Shown here: positions 52,440 through 60,406 of the stretch, one piece after another | Numbering within the stretch: the stretch's first letter is position 1 | How the letters are laid out: each line of letters begins with the position of its first letter | NCBI RefSeq assembly: GCF_900186535.1 | Contig: NZ_FYDE01000005.1 | Span: forward strand, 348,895 to 412,894 | Direction of reading: 5' to 3' | DNA length: 64,000 bases | Source of the DNA: Marasmitruncus massiliensis | GTDB lineage: Bacteria; Bacillota; Clostridia; Oscillospirales; Ruminococcaceae | The notes under the pieces: model-generated | The model's database searches: none | What the model was told of the DNA's origin: nothing | Seen by the model: only the letters and a program-made list of their open reading frames with translations | Translations under genes and position numbers: made by a program

Positions 52440-52991
52440 TAGTTTCTTTCTAATTTCCTCTGTTTTTCTATATAGTTCATTTAATTTTCACAAATATATA
52501 CCCCCTTCGATTGGTTATAATTTTGAATCGATAGGTCAAAATAGACAAAAATATAACAATCTGCGAAAATGAGGTCATAGCTGTATCAGAACACCATAAA
52601 GCCGAAACTATCTCTTACAAAAATCTTATCGATTGATGGGACAAGCTGTTATAAAAGGTCTCGCACAAAACTGAACAGGTCCAATAAAAACCGATAGTGA
52701 CAGACACCCCCTGATGTAGTTGTTTTTCTACATCAGGGGGTGTCTGCAATGACGCAGCTCGGCATCATAACACATAGCTATCGCAGCGATCCGGAATTCA
52801 CCGGCGTGTGGATTGCGATTTCTTCCATAATCGGCGTTGTCACAATTCGATTTTTTATGTGGATGCCGCAGAATGTTTTTATTTACAACTGAAGCACTCG
52901 TTTCTTGCCAGGGGTCTGACTTTCAGCCAGACCTTACTTTTAGGAGTCCGAAATGAACCCGGAGTTGACGGGTTTTCATCTTTCCGGGGGG
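52440..52991. other. Stretch without intact gene
   Basis: About 550 bases. It holds a very long perfect hairpin (52701-52746) and, around 52790-52890, a short plus-strand frame FTGVWIAISSIIGVVTIRFF that looks like a membrane helix left from a lost permease. No complete gene is seen. Confidence 0.5.
52701..52746. terminator. Perfect 19-base hairpin
   Basis: CAGACACCCCCTGATGTAG (52701-52719) and its exact inverse (52728-52746) with the loop TTGTTTTT. No T tract follows on the plus strand. It may be a terminator of a lost gene or the relic of a small palindromic repeat element. Confidence 0.5.
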
Positions 52992-54206
52992 CTACTCCTT
53001 ATTTTCGTTCTTTTGTTTTACATAAACGGCCAGCATCTTTAGAAGGAATGCATCTTTAAAGTCGGCTGTGGGATCAAGGCCGGTCAGATTTTTTAATTTT
53101 GCCAGTCTGGCGCTGATTGTATTCCGGTGCAGCTGTGTCCGGGCTGAGGCCGCTGAAAGATTCATGCAGCTGTCGACAAACGCCTCACAGCAGCTGATTA
53201 ATTCCATGGGCAATGAGCCGTCCTTACGGAGCAGCTTCCGCAGCGCCGGTTCCAACAGCTTATTTACGATTTGTGATTGCAGGTGGCGGCATACGGTTTC
53301 AAACAGCAGCGTATCCAGACTGTAAAACGGGGACGGCTTCCCTGCCTGCCGGCCTGCTTCGATCGTCTCCTCCGCCTCATGCCAGCTTTTCGCAGTTAAG
53401 CGTACCCCCGGGTAGAGGTTGCCGTAGGCAATGGAAAACGAAAACGCTGAAAAGTGGTTCAGCGTGTCGGCAAAATCACGGCAAACCACATCAAGTGCGA
53501 GATAGCTGCGGGAAAGGTCCTCTGTGGGCAAAAAAGACTTGATGATGAGAATCGTGTTCCGATCCGCCATATAAACGAGGTCTTGGGTGCTAAGATAGCG
53601 GTTGTGGCGGATACGGTTCACAACTTCTTCCCGGAGCTGTTCAATTGACGACTGGTATCCCAGGTTGAGGCTGATATTGAAATAACTGGTTTTGTGGTAG
53701 TGCAGCCGGATACAAATAACGGTGCGAAGCAGACTGGGCTCCAATTCATGACGATACATCAGTGGCAGCAGGACATCCATATCAATCGTCTGTGCCAGCA
53801 TAAGTGCCGCAATTTGATCGATTGTGTCTAATGGAGTGGCTGACTGCTCTTTTGTGTAGGACTGATAGTCCAGCGCAGTTTCCAATGCCGTTTGCAGGGT
53901 ATTTCCCAACTGTGCGGCCAAGGGCACAGGCGCATGCACAATAACGGCGCCCCAGAGCTGGCCGTTTTCAAGGATAGGTGTGCCAAAGGTAACAAAGTTT
54001 GCCGCCTCGTCCACGCCGGTAAATCTCCCGTTGTCGATGGTAGCCTGCCGGCGGATGCCGATGATATATTCCGCTGTACGCCCCACTGTCCCGACACGTT
54101 CCTCCTCTGTTGCGGCAAGTATGCGGGTGCTTGCATCGGTAATGTAAATGCGTGCCGAACCAGCACGGTATTTTTCCAGCAGCTGGTTGAGAAATTGAAC
54201 ATCCAT
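52992..54206 (-). CDS. cdaR: CdaR-type sugar diacid regulator (PucR/CdaR HTH)
   Basis: A 404-residue activator. The N-terminal diacid-recognition domain begins DVQFLNQLLEKYRAGSARIYITDAS and contains GIRRQATIDNGRFTGVDEAANFVTFGTPI. A GGDEF-like middle (SIAYGNLYPG, WHEAEETIEAGRQ) and the C-terminal HTH (ASARTQLHRNTISARLAKLKNLTGLDP) follow. CdaR of E. coli responds to glucarate, galactarate and glycerate. The start at 54206 has AAGGATGG upstream; a longer frame from 54254 is less likely. It is divergent from the gntP operon. Confidence 0.9.
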   Translation of the reverse strand: MDVQFLNQLLEKYRAGSARIYITDASTRILAATEEERVGTVGRTAEYIIGIRRQATIDNGRFTGVDEAANFVTFGTPILENGQLWGAVIVHAPVPLAAQLGNTLQTALETALDYQSYTKEQSATPLDTIDQIAALMLAQTIDMDVLLPLMYRHELEPSLLRTVICIRLHYHKTSYFNISLNLGYQSSIEQLREEVVNRIRHNRYLSTQDLVYMADRNTILIIKSFLPTEDLSRSYLALDVVCRDFADTLNHFSAFSFSIAYGNLYPGVRLTAKSWHEAEETIEAGRQAGKPSPFYSLDTLLFETVCRHLQSQIVNKLLEPALRKLLRKDGSLPMELISCCEAFVDSCMNLSAASARTQLHRNTISARLAKLKNLTGLDPTADFKDAFLLKMLAVYVKQKNENKE

Positions 54207-54291
54207 CCTATTCCGCCATCCTTTTCCACGACTTTTAATATGTAGATTTTGCACTTATTTTTGCTTTAATTATAGATGATACAGGCAAAAA

Positions 54292-54337
54292 GCACAATTA
54301 TTTTTTTAATTTCCCATATCGGGAAATAATTATGTGC
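54292..54337. promoter_or_regulatory. Nested palindromes between cdaR and gntP
   Basis: TTTCCC-N5-GGGAAA (54310-54326) sits inside a wider inverted repeat GCACA...TGTGC (54292-54296, 54333-54337). The position in the divergent region suits a CdaR binding site. Confidence 0.5.
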
Positions 54338-54398
54338 ATTTCGCACCGATTTATTTTCTTCTTATCAAATAAATAACATATATTATACATAAATTCAA

Positions 54399-54427
54399 TT
54401 GATTTTTAAATTTTTTATGTGTATATT
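54399..54427 (+). promoter_or_regulatory. Promoter of gntP operon
   Basis: TTGATT (54399-54404), 17-base spacer, TATATT (54422-54427), about 65 bases before the gntP start. The -35 is weak, as expected for an activator-dependent promoter. Confidence 0.55.
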
Positions 54428-54491
54428 ATACATGTCGACAATGTGGCCATATTGAAAGTGATTTACGTGTGATGGAAAAGGAGGCTTATTC

Positions 54492-55826
54492 ATGTATTCG
54501 GTATTCCTGTTGATACTCAGTGTTGTGATCCTGATGGTGCTGATCTCTAAAATGCATCTGCATGCATTTCTCTCGCTGCTGTTGGTTTCCCTCCTGCTGG
54601 GTGTTGCCAGCGGCCTTCCGCTGGGGGACGTCGCTAATCTGGTCGCCGCGGGCTTCGGCGGCACGATGCAGAATATCGGCATCGTGATTGTTTGCGGCGT
54701 CATAGTGGGCGAAGTTCTGGAAGCCACTGGCGGAGCGCAGAAAATTGCAGATTCCATTTTAAAACTGGTGGGAATTAAACGAGCCACCCTTGCGACCGCC
54801 CTGACCGGCGGCGTCGTTTCGATCCCCACTTTTTGCGATTCCGGATTTGTTATTCTGAATCCTGTAATCAAGGCACTGTCGCGTACCGGAAAAATTCCCT
54901 ACATGTGTCTCGTAACCGCGCTGATGTGTGGCTTGCTGACCACTCACTCGCTGGTTCCGCCTACTCCGGGGCCCATCGCCGCCGCCGGAATTCTTGGCGC
55001 GGACGTCGGAAAGGTGATGGTTTACGGCTTAATCGTTTCAGTCCCTGTTATTCTGATTACGCTTCTGTGGTGCAATTCCAAATACCTCAAGAACAAATAT
55101 CCTGAAATAGCGCCTAACGACGACGATGATCTTCTTGCGAATAAAAAATTCCAGGAGGTTGTTGCGCACGCGCCATCCACATTTATGTCTTATCTGCCGA
55201 TTGTGGTCCCCATTATCCTGATTGTGACGCGCTCATTTGTAGGCCAGTACGCCAATCAGGAGACGGCTGTCGCCCAGTTTGTCAACTTTATCGGGACGCC
55301 TTATATCGCGCTGCTGCTTGGTACCCTGCTGAGCTTCCTGCTGCCAAGCAAGCTGACTGCCGAGGTGACCGATACATGGGTCACCCGCGCGCTGAAAAAC
55401 AGCTGTGAAATCCTGCTGATCACCGGCATCGCCGGCAGTTATGGAAAAGTTCTGCAGAATATGGGCGTGGGCGACGTTTTAGCCGGAATTATCTCGAATA
55501 CAGGGCTGCCCAGCGTTCTTCTTCCGTTTATGATTTCCGCCATTGTACTGATTGCGCAGGGCTCCGCTACCGTCGCGTTGACGACTACCGCCGGTATTGT
55601 GCTGCCGCTGCTTCCTTCACTGGGAATCTCGCCGGAGCTTGCCGTTATCGCAATCGCGGGCGGCTCATTCTGTGGAGTGCTTCCAATGGGCAGTTATTTC
55701 TGGTGCGTTACAAAGCTGGCCGGGTATGACATTAAAAAAGGATATGTGGCCGTAACCGCTACCACCTTTATTATGGGCGGTGCAGCTTTGATTTCCATTC
55801 TGCTGCTTTCTCTATTTGTACATTAG
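54492..55826 (+). CDS. gntP: GntP-family acid permease
   Basis: A 444-residue polytopic permease of the gluconate:H+ symporter family. Conserved blocks are FLSLLLVSLLLGVASGLPLGD, GFGGTMQNIGIVIVCGVIVGEVLE, SIPTFCDSGFVILNPVIKALS, THSLVPPTPGPIAAAGIL and AGGSFCGVLPMGSYFW near the end. Members carry gluconate, glycerate, D-serine and similar small hydroxy acids. AAAGGAGG precedes the ATG. It is the first gene downstream of the CdaR-controlled intergenic region. Confidence 0.93.
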   Translation: MYSVFLLILSVVILMVLISKMHLHAFLSLLLVSLLLGVASGLPLGDVANLVAAGFGGTMQNIGIVIVCGVIVGEVLEATGGAQKIADSILKLVGIKRATLATALTGGVVSIPTFCDSGFVILNPVIKALSRTGKIPYMCLVTALMCGLLTTHSLVPPTPGPIAAAGILGADVGKVMVYGLIVSVPVILITLLWCNSKYLKNKYPEIAPNDDDDLLANKKFQEVVAHAPSTFMSYLPIVVPIILIVTRSFVGQYANQETAVAQFVNFIGTPYIALLLGTLLSFLLPSKLTAEVTDTWVTRALKNSCEILLITGIAGSYGKVLQNMGVGDVLAGIISNTGLPSVLLPFMISAIVLIAQGSATVALTTTAGIVLPLLPSLGISPELAVIAIAGGSFCGVLPMGSYFWCVTKLAGYDIKKGYVAVTATTFIMGGAALISILLLSLFVH

Positions 55827-55908
55827 ACGGTTTCATGCATCGGCGGGACGGCATCCCGCCGATGGTTCGACCATGCACATAGCCATTCAAACCAAAAGGA
55901 GCCTGTTT

Positions 55909-56922
55909 ATGATTGATATTGCAAACCAAGAGGTACTGGAAAATTACATGCTGGACCGCGAACTGACCGGCCCCGGCGACGGACATTCGATCCATTACTG
56001 TAAAGGGGGTGTTTCCGGAACAGTTGTATTCATTGAACGCCCGGGAAAGACCCCGCTCATTATTAAACAAGCTCTGGCGCAATTGAAAGTTGCTGAGACT
56101 TGGACGTGTGATCCCAACCGCATGGGGATCGAATATGACAGTAACAAGATTTATCATGAGCTCATGCCGGAAAATGCCCCGGAAGTATATTTCTATGATC
56201 AGGAAAACTACATCTACGGACGTGAGGCCGTACCAGACAACTGTGAAATGTGGAAAGCGGACTTGATGAGCGGCCTTCTTGATTTCGAAGTGGCGCGCAA
56301 ATCCATCGAGACACTGGTTGTCGTGCATAACAAATGTGCGCGGAATACGCAAGTGGCGGAACGCTTTGCGGACAAATCCATCTTCTACGGCCTGCGCATC
56401 AGCCCATACATCGAGTTCATTATGCACAAACACCCACAGCTGAAAAGTGCCGCCGATCAGGTGATCCATGAGCTGATGGAAAGCAGCATTACCCTGGTTC
56501 ATGGCGATTACAGCCCGAAAAATATTATGGTTGTGGGGCGCGGCATCAGCGTGCTGGATTATGAAGTGGCTCATTACGGCCATCCTGCTTTTGACCTTGC
56601 CTTTTTCTCCAATCATTTCATTTTGAAGTCCATCAAATTTCCTGAACTTGCCGGCGCTTTCTTAAATATGCTGCGCTATATGACAGATTTTTATCTGGAC
56701 CATATGGACTTTATGGATAAAAAGAAATTTGAGGACTGCACAATCCGAACACTGGCACTGCTTATGATTGCCCGCGTGGATGGAAAGTCGCCCGTGGAAT
56801 ATCTGGTGGGAGATCCGGAAAAGCAGCAGATGGTACGTGATATCGCGTTTGACCTGCTGGATCAGAAGGCGGATTCTTTTTCAAAGGCGATTCCCATCAT
56901 TGCATCCCATCGGCGGGCGTAA
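55909..56922 (+). CDS. APH-fold small-molecule kinase
   Basis: A 337-residue kinase of the aminoglycoside phosphotransferase/choline kinase fold. The catalytic loop is LVHGDYSPKNIMV (HxDxxxxN) and the metal motif VLDYEVAHYGHPAFDLAFF (DxE). The N-lobe Lys is likely in PLIIKQALAQL. Relatives include methylthioribose kinase. AAGGAGCC precedes the ATG at 55909; upstream ATGs in frame lack a binding site. Between an acid permease and an enolase homologue, it probably phosphorylates the imported hydroxy acid, taking the place of the usual glycerate kinase. That is inference. Confidence 0.8.
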   Translation: MIDIANQEVLENYMLDRELTGPGDGHSIHYCKGGVSGTVVFIERPGKTPLIIKQALAQLKVAETWTCDPNRMGIEYDSNKIYHELMPENAPEVYFYDQENYIYGREAVPDNCEMWKADLMSGLLDFEVARKSIETLVVVHNKCARNTQVAERFADKSIFYGLRISPYIEFIMHKHPQLKSAADQVIHELMESSITLVHGDYSPKNIMVVGRGISVLDYEVAHYGHPAFDLAFFSNHFILKSIKFPELAGAFLNMLRYMTDFYLDHMDFMDKKKFEDCTIRTLALLMIARVDGKSPVEYLVGDPEKQQMVRDIAFDLLDQKADSFSKAIPIIASHRRA

Positions 56923-56979
56923 TGTTTTCCTGCTGCAAGATTTGTTATTGATTTAAAAGCATAGGGAGGTTTTCAAACA

Positions 56980-58281
56980 ATGAACGATTATGAGATTGTC
57001 AAAGTACAGGCGCGGCAGGTTTTTGACAGCCGGGCCAACCCGACCGTCGAAGTGGATGTCACACTTGCCTGTGGCGCCGTAGGACGGGGCACTGTGCCGA
57101 GCGGTGCTTCTACCGGCATTTATGAGGCATTGGAACTGCGTGACGGGGGAAAGGAGCTGGGAGGCAAAAGCGTACGCAAGGCCATCAAAAATATTGAAAC
57201 CGAGCTGGCTCCCGCCCTGCTGAACCGCAACGCGCTGCACCAGGCGGAACTTGATCAGATGATGATTGCCTTGGACGGAACGCCCAATAAAAGCCGCCTT
57301 GGCGCAAACGCAATACTGGGATGCTCCATGGCCGTGGCCCATGCGGCTGCCAACGCGAAAGAAGAGCCGCTGTTCCGCTATCTGGGCGGGGCAAATGCAA
57401 AAACAATCCCTGTCCCGATGATTCAAATCATCGGAGGCGGCGCCCATGCGGTCGGTTCCATTGATATTCAGGATTTTCTGGTTATCCCGCTTCGGTTCAA
57501 AAGTTTTGAAGAGGGCTTTGCAGCCGTAGTCAATGTTTACAACGCTGCAAAAAAAGTCTTCACAAAGACAGGCCGGCCGCTGGCAATCGCGGATGAAGGC
57601 GGCTTCTGGCCTACAAATTTCACTTCAAACGAAGAAGGTCTTGCCCTGCTGACAGAAAGTATTCGTCTTGCAGGTTATGAACCGGGTGTCGATATAGGCA
57701 TCGCGCTCGATATTGCATCGAGTGAGTTTTATGATAAAGACAAAGGAACCTACAAGCTCAGTCTGGAAAATCTGGAGCTGACCAGCGCCGAATTCGTGGA
57801 CCTGCTGTGCGGCTGGGTGGAAAAATATCCGATTATCTCCATTGAAGACGGCTGCAGTGAGCTGGATTGGGAAGGCTCCGTGCTTCTTACCCAGAAATTA
57901 GGCAGGAAAATCCAGCTGATCGGGGATGACCTGTTTACCACCAATATTCAGCGTATCCGCACCGGCGTGGAGCGCGGCGCGTGCAATTCCGTCCTGATTA
58001 AAATGAACCAAATCGGGACCATCACAGAGACGCTGGACGCGATTGAGTACACCAAAAACAGCGGATACCTGCCTGTCATCAGTGCCCGCAGCGGGGAGAC
58101 CGAAGATTCCACGATCGTACATCTTGCAATCGCCACCAATGCGGGCCAGCTGAAAGTCGGCTCAGTAGCACGCAGCGAACGCACTGTGAAGTGGAACGAG
58201 GCCATCCGTATGGAGGAACTGCTGGGTGACGAGGGCGTTTATCTCGGCGGGGATATTTTTAACCGGGTCATTAAATCATAA
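56980..58281 (+). CDS. Enolase homologue with altered active-site residues
   Basis: A 433-residue member of the enolase family, full length. Kept are VPSGASTGIYEALELRDG (mobile loop Ser), GGAHA (His), IADEGGF (Glu), ALDIASSEFY and SIEDG and GDDLF (three metal ligands), LIKMNQIG (general-base Lys) and GQLKVG (Lys). Changed against classical enolases: (I/F)QEF is IQDF, SHRSGETED is SARSGETED (active-site His to Ala), IINGG is IIGGG, SRGNP is SRANP and GDEGG is ADEGG. It may dehydrate a substrate other than 2-phosphoglycerate. AGGGAGG precedes the ATG. It follows the kinase by 57 bases. Confidence 0.9.
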   Translation: MNDYEIVKVQARQVFDSRANPTVEVDVTLACGAVGRGTVPSGASTGIYEALELRDGGKELGGKSVRKAIKNIETELAPALLNRNALHQAELDQMMIALDGTPNKSRLGANAILGCSMAVAHAAANAKEEPLFRYLGGANAKTIPVPMIQIIGGGAHAVGSIDIQDFLVIPLRFKSFEEGFAAVVNVYNAAKKVFTKTGRPLAIADEGGFWPTNFTSNEEGLALLTESIRLAGYEPGVDIGIALDIASSEFYDKDKGTYKLSLENLELTSAEFVDLLCGWVEKYPIISIEDGCSELDWEGSVLLTQKLGRKIQLIGDDLFTTNIQRIRTGVERGACNSVLIKMNQIGTITETLDAIEYTKNSGYLPVISARSGETEDSTIVHLAIATNAGQLKVGSVARSERTVKWNEAIRMEELLGDEGVYLGGDIFNRVIKS

Positions 58282-58283
58282 TT

Positions 58284-58326
58284 ACATGCAAAAAAGATGC
58301 GCAGGATTGCGCCTCTTTTTTGCATT
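58284..58326 (+). terminator. Terminator after the enolase homologue
   Basis: ATGCAAAAAAGA-x-GCGC and GCGC-x-TCTTTTTTGCAT pair almost perfectly around a short loop, three bases after the stop codon region. The T run lies inside the right arm. Confidence 0.65.
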
Positions 58327-58327
58327 T

Positions 58328-58450
58328 ATGGTATAATAACCGCAAAGCGGCTATTATACCGGATTATGGCCAGGGCGATGCGTTCGCAAAGCTCGCTCCC
58401 GCCCCAATGGCCAATTATACCATATCTACAGCGTGGATATGGTATAATAA
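58328..58450. promoter_or_regulatory. Four inverted GGTATAATA repeats before the UroD-like gene
   Basis: GGTATAATAA occurs directly near 58330 and 58440 and inverted near 58350 (TATTATACC) and 58412 (ATTATACC). The first two form a hairpin GGTATAATAaCCGC / GCGGcTATTATACC. Each copy contains a TATAAT -10 box, so the array may be an invertible-looking or repressor-covered promoter cluster. Confidence 0.5.
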
Positions 58451-58511
58451 CAATCATAAAACTGCTGCAGAAATACAAGTGGAAATGGGGGATTTTGTGC
58501 GGATACCGGAA

Positions 58512-59558
58512 ATGACCAGCACCGAGCGTGTGATGGCAGCGATCAATGGGACTCCTTTTGACGTTTATCCGGCGATCAGCGTCACGTCTGTCGCCACAAT
58601 TGATGGAATGAACCAAAGCGGGGCCTATTTCCCTTCTGCTCATACAAACGGCGCCGAAATGGCGGACCTGGCAGCTGTCGGTCACGATGAATACGGCTTT
58701 GATTCCGCAGCGCCCTATTTTTCAATCCACCTGGAGGCGGCGGCGCTGGGCGCGGATGTGGATTGGAGCGATCGTTTCGGCACACCGAGCGTAAGGGGAA
58801 TCCTGCTGAGCAATCTGGACCAGCTCGACATTCCTCAGGACTTTCTGTCCCGCCCCCTGCCAATGCAGCTGCTGCGTGCCTTACGCATTCTGCATAAACG
58901 GTACAAAGGCGAAGTCCCTGTCATTGGAAAAGTGGTCGGGCCATGGACATTGGCATACCATCTGCGCGGTGTGGAAAACCTGCTGCTGGACACCATTCTG
59001 GAGCCTCAGAAAACAAGCAGCGCCATTGCCGCGCTGGCCGAAATATCCGTTCAATTTGCACAGGCACAATTTGAAGCGGGGGCGGATATTGTCGTATGGG
59101 CGGACCATGTCACTTCCGACCTCGTAAGCGCTCAGATTTATCGGGAGATTGTCTTCCCGGTCCATTGTATGGCAACCCGCAAGCTGGCTCCGTTGGGGCC
59201 TCTGATCCTGCATGTATGCGGAAATGTGGAGGACCGGTTTGATTTATTCGCCCAGGCGGGATTTACCTGCTTTCATATGGATTCGCGCAACAATATTCCC
59301 GCCATTGTACAGGCGGCCGGCAGGCGGATTCGTTTGGCAGGCTGCATCAACAATCCGTTCACATTGTCGCAGGGGACGCCCGGAGGTGTTCAGCGTGAGG
59401 TTGAGTATAATATGGCCTGCGGTATATCGCTGATTGCCCCTGAATGCGCTATTCCCACCAGTGTTCCGACTGCCAATCTCAAAGAGCTTGTCCGGACAGC
59501 GCATAGCCACCGGTTTGGCGGCGCGCCCAATATGCGGCCAACGCAAAAATCATCCTGA
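58512..59558 (+). CDS. UroD/MtaA-family protein (cobamide methyltransferase or decarboxylase-like)
   Basis: A 348-residue TIM barrel of the uroporphyrinogen decarboxylase superfamily, MtaA/CmuA branch. It starts MTSTERVMAAINGTPFDVYP, the usual family start, has GYDSAAPYFS-like GFDSAAPYFSIHLEAAALGA, VVGPWTLAYHLRG, the zinc ligands in LILHVCGNVEDRF (HxC) and a third Cys in LIAPECAIPTSVPTANLK. Members move methyl groups between thiols and cobamides; a decarboxylase-like role is also possible. A longer start at 58485 exists. Its own promoter region separates it from the enolase homologue. Confidence 0.8.
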   Translation: MTSTERVMAAINGTPFDVYPAISVTSVATIDGMNQSGAYFPSAHTNGAEMADLAAVGHDEYGFDSAAPYFSIHLEAAALGADVDWSDRFGTPSVRGILLSNLDQLDIPQDFLSRPLPMQLLRALRILHKRYKGEVPVIGKVVGPWTLAYHLRGVENLLLDTILEPQKTSSAIAALAEISVQFAQAQFEAGADIVVWADHVTSDLVSAQIYREIVFPVHCMATRKLAPLGPLILHVCGNVEDRFDLFAQAGFTCFHMDSRNNIPAIVQAAGRRIRLAGCINNPFTLSQGTPGGVQREVEYNMACGISLIAPECAIPTSVPTANLKELVRTAHSHRFGGAPNMRPTQKSS

Positions 59559-59603
59559 AAGCCCGCCCGGGTCAGCCAATGTACGGCCGACCCGGGCGGG
59601 CTT
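59559..59603. terminator. Bidirectional terminator
   Basis: AAGCCCGCCCGGGTC (59559-59573) and GACCCGGGCGGGCTT (59589-59603), 15 perfect GC-rich pairs between two converging genes. Confidence 0.8.
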
Positions 59604-59610
59604 AAACTAT

Positions 59611-60294
59611 TTAGATCATCTCTTTAAAGTATTCAGGATGGTCCCGCAGGATGGCCTGTTTATCCACTTTGTAGCGGGAAAGATGCAGTTCCATGTTCGC
59701 CATGGCCGCCTGTTCGTTCCCTGCGGCAATTGCTTCCAGCACGGCCCGATGATCGGCGACCGTCTTATTGTCCCTCAGGCTGGCAAGGCTCATGCGGCGC
59801 ACCCGGTCAAAATGGATGGTGAAGGAATTCATCATGGCATAGGTCTGCTGCTTTTCGCAGATGGTAAACAGCGACCGGTGGAATTCATCATCCAGCTTCA
59901 TCATCATGGATTCATCCGGATTTTCCAGATAAAACTCCTGCAGCTTCACACACCGCTCAAGCGCGTTGATCTCTTTCGGCTTTGCCATGGAACATGCAAG
60001 CTGTACGATTGCTTTTTCCAGCACAAGACGGGTGAAGCTGGCTTCTTCGACCATGCTGTAGTCTACCAAAGCGATCCGGCTGCCCTTTTGAGGGTAAATC
60101 TCTACAATCCTGCTTTTAGAAAGCTCAAACAGTGCTTCCCGCACGGGGGTACGGGACAGGCCCAACTGAGCTGCCAACTCGCTCTCGCTTACCATGCTGC
60201 CGGGTGCAAGTTCCAGCCAGATGATATTCTGTTTTATGATGCGCAGCGCATAATCCCGTCCGTTTTCACGAGGTTCTCTCTCGGTAACTATCAT
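59611..60294 (-). CDS. GntR-family regulator (FCD subfamily), hexuronate locus
   Basis: A 227-residue FCD-type GntR protein with winged HTH (IIWLELAPGSMVSESELAAQLGLSRTPVREALFEL) and helical C-domain holding the usual acidic/His ligand positions (DDEFHRSLFTICE, DHRAVLEAI). It is the last gene of the leftward uxu operon and is probably its regulator, like UxuR or ExuR, responding to a uronate or fructuronate intermediate. Confidence 0.9.
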   Translation of the reverse strand: MIVTEREPRENGRDYALRIIKQNIIWLELAPGSMVSESELAAQLGLSRTPVREALFELSKSRIVEIYPQKGSRIALVDYSMVEEASFTRLVLEKAIVQLACSMAKPKEINALERCVKLQEFYLENPDESMMMKLDDEFHRSLFTICEKQQTYAMMNSFTIHFDRVRRMSLASLRDNKTVADHRAVLEAIAAGNEQAAMANMELHLSRYKVDKQAILRDHPEYFKEMI

Positions 60295-60406
60295 GCAGAA
60301 ATACTCGCTTTCTTTTTCAGGTGATCTTAAATAATTCCATTATTTTTCCTTAGTATAGCAGAAATTCAGCTGTTTTTCATCAGGATCAGCTAAGAAAAAA
60401 CAAAAA

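Noticed and set aside
52808-53059. Plus-strand frame of 83 codons
   Set aside because: It overlaps the end of cdaR antisense, has no binding site and no recognised motif.
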